Shown here: piece after piece, positions 1 to 5,669 of the stretch
Numbering within the stretch: position 1 is the stretch's first letter
Layout: the number at the start of each line of letters is the position of its first letter
Assembly: GCA_964555675.1 (NCBI GenBank)
Contig: CAZKTU010000230.1
Span: 1 to 10,552, forward strand
Reading direction: 5' to 3'
Source: CAIWXH01 sp964555675
GTDB taxonomy: Bacteria; Chloroflexota; Chloroflexia; Chloroflexales; Chloroflexaceae
Length of the DNA: 10,552 nucleotides
The notes under the pieces: generated by a model
Told to the model about the DNA's origin: nothing
The model's database searches: none
What the model saw: only the letters and a program-made list of their open reading frames with translations
Made by a program: the position numbers and the translations under genes

Positions 1-13
1 GGCCGCACAAATC

Positions 14-55
14 ACCGGCAGCAGGGGCGCGTCATTGCGCCTGCCTGCTGCCGGT
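14..55. repeat. Large inverted repeat downstream of the flavoprotein gene
   Basis: Perfect 12-bp arms (ACCGGCAGCAGG at 14-25 and CCTGCTGCCGGT at 44-55) enclose a further 5-bp stem (GGCGC at 26-30 with GCGCC at 37-41) around a six-base loop; TG at 42-43 is bulged. On the minus strand it lies about 75 bp beyond the stop codon of the flavoprotein gene, so it could be a 3' end or mRNA-stabilising hairpin. There is no T-run on either side, so a canonical intrinsic terminator is not supported. Positions 1-130 show no convincing gene. Confidence 0.55.
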
Positions 56-130
56 CTCACCTTCTTAGCGTGGTCCATAGCTTTATCTCTGAGCGGGCCG
101 GTCGAGGCCATGGCGGCCCGCCGGCCCAGC

Positions 131-1105
131 TTATCTGCCCAAGCCTACGGCGCGCGCCGTGGGCCGGGTGAGCAGGTAAAAGTGGGCGCTGCGCGCCGCG
201 CGCGCGCCGTCGCCAATCGCGGCGAGCACCTGCTCGCCCTCGGGACGGGTCACATCGCCGGCCGCGAAGAGGCCGGGCACACTGGTGGCGAAGCCGCGGT
301 CGACCTGGATGAAGCCGTCGGGCCCGGTCTTGACCAGGCTACGCACCAGCGAAGAGGCCGGCTCGAAGCCGACATCGGCGAAGGCCCCATCGACCTCGAT
401 GGTCATGGCCCCCGCGGGACCCTCGAGCAGCAGCTGGCGCGCGACCGTCTCGCCGCGGATCTCGCGCACCCTATAGCCGGGCAGGACCTCGACATTGGGC
501 TGACGCTGGAGCAGCGCGACCTCGGGGCGCTCGGCCACATCGGCCGTCGGCAGCACCAGATAGACCTGGCGGGCCTCGCTCGAGAGCTCGGCGGCGCTGT
601 AGAGGGCCTGCTCGCTATCGCCGATCACGGCCACGGCCTTGCCGGCGAAGGCGGAGGCGCGGCTGGTGGCCTGGTAGCCGAGCCAGCCGAGCAGTTGGGC
701 GCCGGGGACATCCTCGAGGCAGCGCGGCGCGGCGCCGGTGGCGACGATCACGGCCCCCGCGCTGATCAGGGCACCCTGCTGGGTCTCGATCACAAAGCCC
801 TGGCCATCGCGCCGCACAGCCGTGGCCCGGTCGTGCAGCACGCGCTCGGGCTGCCGGGCCAGCTGGCGCTCGAAGAGGCGAACGGCGGAGCTGCCGATCA
901 ACTGCTGCTCCGCGTCTTCGGGGTCGGGGTACTCGTAGTGGACCAGGATGCTGCCCACCAGATAGTCGCGATCGGCAGGGGCCGCGGGCTCGACGCGCCC
1001 GCCGAAGCGGTCGCAGATCAGCAGGAAGTCGATCTGCTTGCCGAGGGCGTACATCGCAGCCGCCTGACTCGCCGCACCGCCGCCAATAATCACCAGGTCA
1101 CGCAT
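131..1105 (-). CDS. Thioredoxin reductase-like NAD(P)/FAD-dependent oxidoreductase lacking the CxxC pair
   Basis: A 324-residue soluble flavoprotein of the thioredoxin-reductase fold, close to the family's usual 310-330 residues. The N-terminus carries the FAD dinucleotide-binding motif (VIIGGGAASQAA, residues 5-16). A central VIVATGA strand is followed by the NAD(P)H-binding site as VIGDSEQALYSAAEL, a variant of the usual GGGxSA. The C-terminus has the second FAD motif GLFAAGDVTR. Where classical thioredoxin reductases have a CxxC before the NADPH domain, this protein reads LGYQATSRASAF and has no cysteine; its only cysteines are isolated (LLICDR and APRCLED). It is therefore unlikely to reduce thioredoxin by the usual route, and may be a ferredoxin-NADP reductase-like or other electron-transfer enzyme. 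The partner is unknown. The start is well fixed: AAGGAGG (1110-1116) precedes ATG at 1105. It appears to be transcribed separately from the upstream prephenate dehydratase gene. Confidence 0.85.
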   Translation of the reverse strand: MRDLVIIGGGAASQAAAMYALGKQIDFLLICDRFGGRVEPAAPADRDYLVGSILVHYEYPDPEDAEQQLIGSSAVRLFERQLARQPERVLHDRATAVRRDGQGFVIETQQGALISAGAVIVATGAAPRCLEDVPGAQLLGWLGYQATSRASAFAGKAVAVIGDSEQALYSAAELSSEARQVYLVLPTADVAERPEVALLQRQPNVEVLPGYRVREIRGETVARQLLLEGPAGAMTIEVDGAFADVGFEPASSLVRSLVKTGPDGFIQVDRGFATSVPGLFAAGDVTRPEGEQVLAAIGDGARAARSAHFYLLTRPTARAVGLGR

Positions 1106-1116
1106 AGCTCCTCCTT

Positions 1117-1131
1117 GTGCGGATTCCGCAC
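1117..1131. repeat. Short dyad abutting the flavoprotein ribosome-binding site
   Basis: GTGCGGA (1117-1123) and TCCGCAC (1125-1131) form 7-bp arms around one base, directly 5' of the AAGGAGG Shine-Dalgarno on the minus strand. It could be an operator or a small leader hairpin affecting translation; the loop is too small for a fully closed RNA stem. Confidence 0.35.
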
Positions 1132-1161
1132 TGCTGCCGCGCTCGAGGACGCGACGAGGGA

Positions 1162-1181
1162 GCCGTGGACGCTTCCACGGC
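1162..1181. repeat. Hairpin in the flavoprotein 5' leader
   Basis: GCCGTGGA (1162-1169) and TCCACGGC (1174-1181) pair perfectly around the tetraloop CGCT (8-bp stem). It lies within the likely untranslated leader of the flavoprotein mRNA. Function unknown; there is no T-run, so it is not an intrinsic terminator. Confidence 0.4.
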
Positions 1182-1254
1182 CGGAGGCCATGCCCGTCGG
1201 GACTGCGCTGTCGTCGGGCCTAGCCAGGTGGCGTCACTGCCTGGGGGCGGCCCT

Positions 1255-1285
1255 ATGGTAGCACGAAGAATGCTTGAAGGCTCAA
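1255..1285 (-). promoter_or_regulatory. Candidate sigma70-type promoter for the flavoprotein gene
   Basis: On the minus strand, TTGAGC (1280-1285) is separated by 19 bp from TACCAT (1255-1260), which is preceded by TGC and so resembles an extended -10 element. A start near 1248 would leave a leader of roughly 140 nt containing two hairpins. The dyad at 1297-1317 would then be centred about 60 bp upstream of the start. Both hexamers are imperfect and the spacer is long, so this is tentative. The rest of the 1106-1361 gap shows no convincing gene. Confidence 0.4.
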
Positions 1286-1296
1286 ACATCTGCACA

Positions 1297-1317
1297 CTCA
1301 TACCAGGATGGTATGAG
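1297..1317. promoter_or_regulatory. Perfect dyad with ATAC-N7-GTAT core, likely operator
   Basis: CTCATACC (1297-1304) and GGTATGAG (1310-1317) are perfect 8-bp arms around a 5-bp spacer. The core at 1300-1314 fits the ATAC-N7-GTAT (T-N11-A) pattern typical of LysR-type regulator recognition sites. It lies upstream of the likely flavoprotein promoter and after the prephenate dehydratase stop codon. The AT-rich arms stand out from the GC-rich surroundings. A weak hairpin at the end of the upstream transcript is an alternative, but no T-run follows on the minus strand. Confidence 0.5.
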
Positions 1318-1361
1318 AATACTTTTAACCTCCCCTCTACTATATGAAAGCTTATCACCGG

Positions 1362-2195
1362 CTAGCCCACCCAGCGCGGATAACTGCCGAACACCTTGAA
1401 CATGCCGGTGCGGGCCTTGATGCGCGCGAGGGCTCGGGCGACGTGAGGCTCCTCGCGGTGGCCATTGATATCGACCAGGAAGATATACTGCCCGAGCACG
1501 GCCTTCGAGGGGCGCGACTCGAGCTTAGTCATATTAATCTGCTCCTCGGCCAGTTCGAGGAGCGAGCCGACGAGGGTTCCCGCCCGGTCCTCGCTATAGC
1601 CGAAGCAGAAGCTGGTCTTATCGTCGCCGGTGGGGGGCGCGTCCTGCTGGGCGAGGGTGATGAAGCGCGTGACGTTGCCGAGGTTGTCGGCGATATCGCG
1701 GGCCAGGATATTGGCCCCGGTGAGCTCGGCGGCGCGCCTGGTGCTGATCGCGGCGGCTGCGCCGTCGGCGGCCATGGCCTCGGCGGGGGCGGCGCTATTG
1801 GAGAGCGAGGCGACGGTGGCGACGCCGGGCAGGCAGCGCTCGACGAACTTGCGGCACTGGCCGAGGCTCTGGGGGTGGGCGTAGAGCACCTTGATATCGG
1901 CCAGGCTCAGGCCGGCGCGGGCGGCGAGACACTGCCGGATGGGAATGACGATCTCGCCGGCGATCTGCAGGCTGGTCTCGTGGATCAGCAGGTCGAGGGT
2001 GTAGTTGACGCTACCCTCGAGCAGATTCTCGATCGGCAGCGCGCCCAGAGTGGCCGCCCCGGTCTCGATAGCGGTGACCACAGCCGGGATACTGGCCATA
2101 GGCAGCAGCACCGTGCTGGGGCGCCCGCCGGCCCAGGCGAGGGCGGCCTCTTCGCTGAAGGTCCCCGGCGGGCCAAGGTAAGCGATGGTTTCCAT
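1362..2195 (-). CDS. pheA: Prephenate dehydratase with C-terminal ACT domain
   Basis: Converts prephenate to phenylpyruvate in the phenylalanine branch. The 277-residue product is a monofunctional dehydratase of usual length without a chorismate mutase domain. It begins directly with the family signature METIAYLGPPGTFSEEAAL. Further landmarks are LPIENLLEGSVNYTLD, the HPQSLGQC segment and the catalytic Thr-Arg-Phe motif in NVTRFITL (about residue 183). From about residue 196 an ACT domain follows, with the ESRP phenylalanine-binding motif in NMTKLESRPSK, so feedback inhibition by phenylalanine is expected. I chose ATG 2195 because the conserved fold starts there; an in-frame ATG lies six codons upstream (2213), inside a palindrome. 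Neither start has a strong Shine-Dalgarno, and translation may depend on read-through from leuA, 71 bp upstream. It is probably the last gene of the ilv-leu transcript. Confidence 0.93.
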   Translation of the reverse strand: METIAYLGPPGTFSEEAALAWAGGRPSTVLLPMASIPAVVTAIETGAATLGALPIENLLEGSVNYTLDLLIHETSLQIAGEIVIPIRQCLAARAGLSLADIKVLYAHPQSLGQCRKFVERCLPGVATVASLSNSAAPAEAMAADGAAAAISTRRAAELTGANILARDIADNLGNVTRFITLAQQDAPPTGDDKTSFCFGYSEDRAGTLVGSLLELAEEQINMTKLESRPSKAVLGQYIFLVDINGHREEPHVARALARIKARTGMFKVFGSYPRWVG

Positions 2196-2202
2196 AGGCT
2201 TA

Positions 2203-2222
2203 GGGCGCAGCATGCTGCGCCC
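2203..2222. repeat. Perfect 20-bp palindrome between leuA and pheA
   Basis: GGGCGCAGCATGCTGCGCCC is self-complementary over all 20 bases and lies just 5' of the pheA start. In RNA it could form an 8-bp stem with a CATG loop. A shorter relative with the same GGGCGC and GCGCCCGTAC context lies upstream of ilvC (about 5035-5050). It is not followed by a T-run, so it may modulate pheA translation or mRNA processing rather than terminate. Confidence 0.5.
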
Positions 2223-2243
2223 GTACGTTGGCTTCCCGTGGGA

Positions 2244-2259
2244 GCGCGGCGCGCCGCGC
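2244..2259. repeat. Perfect 16-bp GC palindrome after the leuA stop
   Basis: GCGCGGCGCGCCGCGC is fully self-complementary and starts about 8 bp downstream of the leuA stop on the minus strand. It may be a 3' hairpin of leuA that partly limits transcription into pheA. No T-run follows, and chance occurrence in GC-rich DNA is possible. Confidence 0.35.
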
Positions 2260-2266
2260 CCGCAGC

Positions 2267-3928
2267 TTAGTCGGTCGTGTAGCCGGCGGCGTAGGCGACG
2301 GCCTCGGCCTTGATGCGCTCCTGGCGAGCGGCGAGCATCTTGTTGAGCGCGGCCATGTAGGCCTGGGCGGCGGCCACAATCGTATCGGTATCGACGCTGT
2401 AGCCGCTATAGATCTGCGGCGCCGTGCGCTTGCCGGTCAACAGGGTGGTCGTACTGCTGCTGGCGCCCATGCCTGCGCGGCCCTCGCTCGCCTCGGCGAC
2501 ACCCTGCTCGCGGATGCGCACAGTCACCTCGGCCACGGCGTCGAGCCCCTCGGTGATGGCGTTGATCGAAAACTCCATCAGCTCGTTGGGGCGCTGAATA
2601 ATCCGGTTGATCGCCTGGTAGATCGCGTCCACCGGGCCGGTGCCCTGGCCGCTGTCGATGCGCTCTTGGCCATCGGGGCCGAGCAGGCGGACGGTGGCGG
2701 TGGGGATCATCCCGCTGCCCGAGGCATACTGAACATGGTCGAGCTTGAAGATCTCGGGGGCGTGCTGCATTTCGCCGGCCACCAGGGCCTCGATATCGCG
2801 GTCGTCGACCCGCTTCTTGCGGTCGCAGAGATCCTTGAAGCGCTGGAAGAGGTGCTGGAACTCCTCTTCGTTCTCGAGCTCGACGCCCATGGCGTTGAGT
2901 TTGGTGCGGAAGGCGTGACGGCCCGAGTGCTTGCCGAGCACCAGCTCGTTGCCGTCGAGGCCCACCGTCTCGGCGCTCATGATCTCATAGGTCTGGCGGT
3001 GCTTCAGCACGCCGTCCTGGTGGATGCCCGACTCGTGGGCGAAGGCATTGGCGCCGACGATGGCCTTGTTGGGCGGCACGGGCACGCCGATGAAGCTGCT
3101 GACCAGACGCGAGGTGCGGGCCAGCTCTTGGGTGTTGATGCGGGTGTGCACATCGTAGAACTGGCCGCGCGTGTGGATGGCCATGACCACTTCTTCGAGG
3201 GAGGCGTTGCCGGCCCGCTCGCCGATGCCGTTGATCGTGCACTCGACCTGCCGGGCCCCGCCGCGCACGCCGGCCAGCGAGTTGGCCACGGCCACGCCCA
3301 GGTCGTCGTGGCAGTGGGTCGAGAGGATACAGTGCTCGATCCCAGGGACATTGTCGGCCAGGTCCTTGATCATCGCGCCGTACTCGTCGGGGGTGAGGTA
3401 GCCCACGGTGTCGGGGATGTTCAGGGTGGTGGCCCCGGCGGCGACGGCCACGGCCACGGCCTGCCGCAGGAAGGCTGGTTCACTGCGCCCGGCGTCCATG
3501 GGCGAGAACTCAATATCGTCGCAGAGCGAGCGAGCGTAGCCGACCATCTCGCGGATGATCTCAAGGCACTGCTCGCGGGTTTTGCGGAACTGGTGCTCGA
3601 GGTGGATGTCCGAGGTGGACATGAAGGTGTGGATGCGCTTCTTGGCGGCCGGCTGGATGGCCGTCCAGGTCTTCTCGATATCGTCGCGGTTGGCGCGGGC
3701 CAGGCCGGCGATCACCGGACCGTCGGGCGTGCCGACCTCGCGGGCGATCTCGTGGACGGCGGCCCAGTCGCCGGGCGAGGCGGCGGGGAAGCCGGCCTCG
3801 ATAATGTCGACGCCCAGACGGGCCAGCTGGCGAGCGACCTCCAGCTTCTCCTCCAGGGTCATCGTACAGCCGGGGGCCTGCTCGCCATCGCGCAAGGTCG
3901 TGTCGAAGATCCGTACGTGGGACTCCAT
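2267..3928 (-). CDS. leuA: 2-isopropylmalate synthase
   Basis: First committed step of leucine synthesis: condenses 2-oxoisovalerate and acetyl-CoA to 2-isopropylmalate. The 553-residue product has the DRE-TIM barrel of the bacterial LeuA type. It opens with FDTTLRDGEQAPG (residues 8-20), whose Arg-Asp pair is catalytic and metal-binding. The metal-binding HCHDDLGVAVANS and the NGIGERAGNASLEEV motif follow, then ESGIHQDGVLKH and GKHSGRHAF. Roughly the last 150 residues match the LeuA regulatory domain (GSGMIPTATVRL, TTTLLTGKR), so leucine feedback is expected. GAGGAG (3937-3942) sits 8 nt before ATG 3928 and fixes that start; the reading frame runs open further upstream but without family sequence. 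It follows ilvC after a 62-bp gap that contains a 12-bp-arm palindrome. Confidence 0.96.
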   Translation of the reverse strand: MESHVRIFDTTLRDGEQAPGCTMTLEEKLEVARQLARLGVDIIEAGFPAASPGDWAAVHEIAREVGTPDGPVIAGLARANRDDIEKTWTAIQPAAKKRIHTFMSTSDIHLEHQFRKTREQCLEIIREMVGYARSLCDDIEFSPMDAGRSEPAFLRQAVAVAVAAGATTLNIPDTVGYLTPDEYGAMIKDLADNVPGIEHCILSTHCHDDLGVAVANSLAGVRGGARQVECTINGIGERAGNASLEEVVMAIHTRGQFYDVHTRINTQELARTSRLVSSFIGVPVPPNKAIVGANAFAHESGIHQDGVLKHRQTYEIMSAETVGLDGNELVLGKHSGRHAFRTKLNAMGVELENEEEFQHLFQRFKDLCDRKKRVDDRDIEALVAGEMQHAPEIFKLDHVQYASGSGMIPTATVRLLGPDGQERIDSGQGTGPVDAIYQAINRIIQRPNELMEFSINAITEGLDAVAEVTVRIREQGVAEASEGRAGMGASSSTTTLLTGKRTAPQIYSGYSVDTDTIVAAAQAYMAALNKMLAARQERIKAEAVAYAAGYTTD

Positions 3929-3952
3929 GTCGCATTCTCCTCGCAGAGGGGA

Positions 3953-3977
3953 CAGGGGAGAGCCAGGCTCTCCCCTG
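3953..3977. repeat. Intercistronic 12-bp-arm palindrome between ilvC and leuA
   Basis: CAGGGGAGAGCC (3953-3964) and GGCTCTCCCCTG (3966-3977) are perfect arms around a single A. The core GGAGAGCCAGGCTCTCC is nearly the same as that of the palindrome at 10029-10053. No T-run follows on the minus strand, and leuA continues the operon, so an mRNA-stability or processing hairpin, or a dispersed genomic repeat, is more likely than a terminator. Confidence 0.6.
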
Positions 3978-3990
3978 AGGTCCCTTGGTA

Positions 3991-5013
3991 TCAAGCTCCG
4001 CCGGAGCCCGGCGTCACCTCGCGCGGGTTGACGAACGGCATCATACGGCGCAGCTCGAGGCCAATCTTCTCGATCGGATGATCAACATCGGCCGTGCGGC
4101 TCGCATTGAAGCGGGGGCGACCATTGGCATTCTCGTCGATCCAGTCCTCGGCGAAGGCCCCGGTCTGGATGTCGGTGAGGATCTGCTTCATGGCGGCGCG
4201 GGTCTCGGGGGTGATGATCTTGGGGCCGGCGGTGTAGTCGCCCCACTCGGCGGTGTCCGAGACCGAGTAGCGCATGTAGTTGAGGCCGCCCTGGTAGAAC
4301 AGGTCGACGATCAGCTTGAGCTCGTGCATACACTCGAAGTAGGCCACCTCGGGCTGGTAGCCGGCCTCGACCAGGGTCTCGAAGGCGGTCTTGACCAGGG
4401 CCGAGACGCCGCCGCAGAGCACCACCTGCTCGCCGAACAGGTCGGTCTCGGTCTCCTCGGCGAAGGTGGTGGTCAGCACGCCGGCGCGGGTCGAGCCGAT
4501 ACCCTTGGCGTAGGCCAGGGCGTCCTGCAGGGCGCCGCCCGTGGCGTCCTGCTGCACGGCGACGAGGGCGGGCACGCCGCCGCCCTGGACATAGACCTCG
4601 CGCACGCGGTGGCCGGGGGCCTTGGGGGCGACCATGCTCACGTTGATGCCGGGAGGGGGGATGATCTGCCCGAAGCGGATATTGAAGCCGTGGGCGAACA
4701 TCAGGGTCTTACCGGGCTCCATGTGCGGAGCGACATGGTCGCGGTAGATATCGGCCTGCCCGATGTCGGGGGTCAGGATCATGACCATCTGGGCCTCTTT
4801 CGCGGCGTCGGCCACGGACATAGCCTTCAGGCCGGCGGCCTCGACCTTGGCCCAGCTCTTCGAGCCGGGGTAGAGGCCGACGCGCACGTCGAGGCCGCTA
4901 TCGGCGAGGTTGCGGGCGTGGGCGTGGCCCTGGCTGCCGAAGCCGACGATGGCAATCGGCTTGTCCTTCAGACGCTCGAGATCGGCCTGCTTGTCGTAGA
5001 AAAGCTCCGCCAT
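3991..5013 (-). CDS. ilvC: Ketol-acid reductoisomerase, class I
   Basis: Isomerises and reduces acetolactate (valine/leucine path) and acetohydroxybutyrate (isoleucine path) to the dihydroxy acids, using NADPH and magnesium. At 340 residues it is a class I (short) enzyme. The Rossmann motif IVGFGSQGHAHARNL is near residue 23. The cofactor-selecting loop VGLYPGSKSW keeps the serines expected to hold the NADPH phosphate, with Tyr where many family members have Arg. FAHGFNI and the catalytic Lys in APKAPGHRVR follow. The metal ligands are in ETDLFGEQ (Asp, Glu) and FECMHELK (two Glu) of the C-terminal knotted domain. ATG 5013 is preceded by GGAGA about 11 nt upstream. The stop is 62 bp from leuA. 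It lies 108 bp after ilvN, a gap with two hairpin-forming segments. Confidence 0.97.
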   Translation of the reverse strand: MAELFYDKQADLERLKDKPIAIVGFGSQGHAHARNLADSGLDVRVGLYPGSKSWAKVEAAGLKAMSVADAAKEAQMVMILTPDIGQADIYRDHVAPHMEPGKTLMFAHGFNIRFGQIIPPPGINVSMVAPKAPGHRVREVYVQGGGVPALVAVQQDATGGALQDALAYAKGIGSTRAGVLTTTFAEETETDLFGEQVVLCGGVSALVKTAFETLVEAGYQPEVAYFECMHELKLIVDLFYQGGLNYMRYSVSDTAEWGDYTAGPKIITPETRAAMKQILTDIQTGAFAEDWIDENANGRPRFNASRTADVDHPIEKIGLELRRMMPFVNPREVTPGSGGA

Positions 5014-5034
5014 GATGTGTGAGTTCTCCGTTGG

Positions 5035-5058
5035 GGCGCAGCGCGCCCGTACTTCCCG
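5035..5058. repeat. Intergenic element related to the pheA-upstream palindrome
   Basis: The stretch upstream of ilvC reads GGGGCGCAGC then GCGCCCGTAC then TTCCCG. The pheA upstream region (2203-2237) has the same three blocks, separated by a few extra bases. On the minus strand both read GGGAAG, TACGGGCGC, then CTGCGCCC shortly before a start codon. It can fold through its GGGCGC and GCGCCC halves. It could be a dispersed repeat or a duplicated translation-control element. Confidence 0.35.
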
Positions 5059-5085
5059 CGCAAGATTCCAAGGCTACCAACACGA

Positions 5086-5109
5086 AGGGCGGACCGTCTG
5101 GCCCGCCCT
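5086..5109 (-). repeat. Hairpin in the ilvN-ilvC gap
   Basis: AGGGCGG (5086-5092) and CCGCCCT (5103-5109) form a 7-bp stem with a 10-nt loop, about a dozen bases after the ilvN stop. On the minus strand it is followed by the mildly T-rich TTCGTGTTGG. It could be a leaky terminator or an mRNA 3' stabiliser within the operon. Confidence 0.4.
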
Positions 5110-5121
5110 GATGTGCCCGCG

Positions 5122-5658
5122 CTAGTTGAGGGTCGGTACCGTGACGCCGTTGCCGTTCTCGACGTACTGCTCGGCGTTATGGCCGCGGGCGCCGCGGACC
5201 ATGGCGATGCGGCCGGTGCGCATCATCTCCTTGATCCCGTAGGGCCGCACCACCTCGATGAAGTTCTCGACCTTCGAGGGGGTGCCGGTCATCTCGATGA
5301 TCATGGTGTTGGTGCCGACATCGACGATCTTGGCGTCGAAGACGCCGCACATCGAGACGATCTCGTGGCGCACGGCGGCCGGGGCGTGCAGCTTGACCAC
5401 GACCATCTCGCGCTCGACGGTGGGGTCGTCGGAGACATCGCTGACCTTGATCACCTCGATCAGGCGATAGAGCTGCTTGACCACCTGCTCGACGTGGTCC
5501 GACTCGACGACGATGGTCATGCGGCTGATGCCCGGCTGCTCGCTATGGCCGACGGCCAGGCTGGCGATGTTATAGCCGCGCCGGCGCACCAGGCCCGCGA
5601 CCCGGCTGAGCACGCCCGGGCGGTCCTGGACGAGGGCGACGATGGTGTGCATTCTCAT
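5122..5658 (-). CDS. ilvN: Acetolactate synthase regulatory (small) subunit
   Basis: Regulatory subunit that binds the IlvB catalytic subunit, raises its activity and gives feedback control by valine or related amino acids. The 178 residues fit the long bacterial form. An N-terminal ACT domain (about residues 3-75) has the signature TIVALVQDRPGVLSRVAGL and RRGYNIASLAVG. A second C-terminal small-subunit domain (about 83-160) starts at REMVVVKLHAP and includes the IEMTGTPSKVENFI segment. Two in-frame starts are possible, ATG 5658 and ATG 5652. I prefer 5658 because GGAG lies 8 nt upstream. That Shine-Dalgarno overlaps the ilvB stop codon (TAGGAGA), and only 11 nt separate the two genes, implying translational coupling and balanced subunit synthesis. 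The protein ends in a short polar tail rich in Asn, Gly and Val. Confidence 0.96.
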   Translation of the reverse strand: MRMHTIVALVQDRPGVLSRVAGLVRRRGYNIASLAVGHSEQPGISRMTIVVESDHVEQVVKQLYRLIEVIKVSDVSDDPTVEREMVVVKLHAPAAVRHEIVSMCGVFDAKIVDVGTNTMIIEMTGTPSKVENFIEVVRPYGIKEMMRTGRIAMVRGARGHNAEQYVENGNGVTVPTLN

Positions 5659-5669
5659 GAGGGATTCTC

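Noticed and set aside
1297..1317. Intrinsic terminator for pheA
   Set aside because: The stem is AT-containing and short and is not followed by a T-run on the minus strand; an operator fits better.
3929..3994. N-terminal extension of leuA to 3994
   Set aside because: It runs through the intercistronic palindrome and has no LeuA similarity, while GAGGAG 8 nt before 3928 marks a good start.
2228..4081. Long plus-strand open frame opposite leuA (and similar ones opposite ilvB, ilvC and the flavoprotein gene)
   Set aside because: They lie antisense to clearly recognised enzymes, give low-complexity products rich in Gly, Ala, Asp, His and Leu, and show no family motif. Such mirror frames are common in GC-rich genomes.
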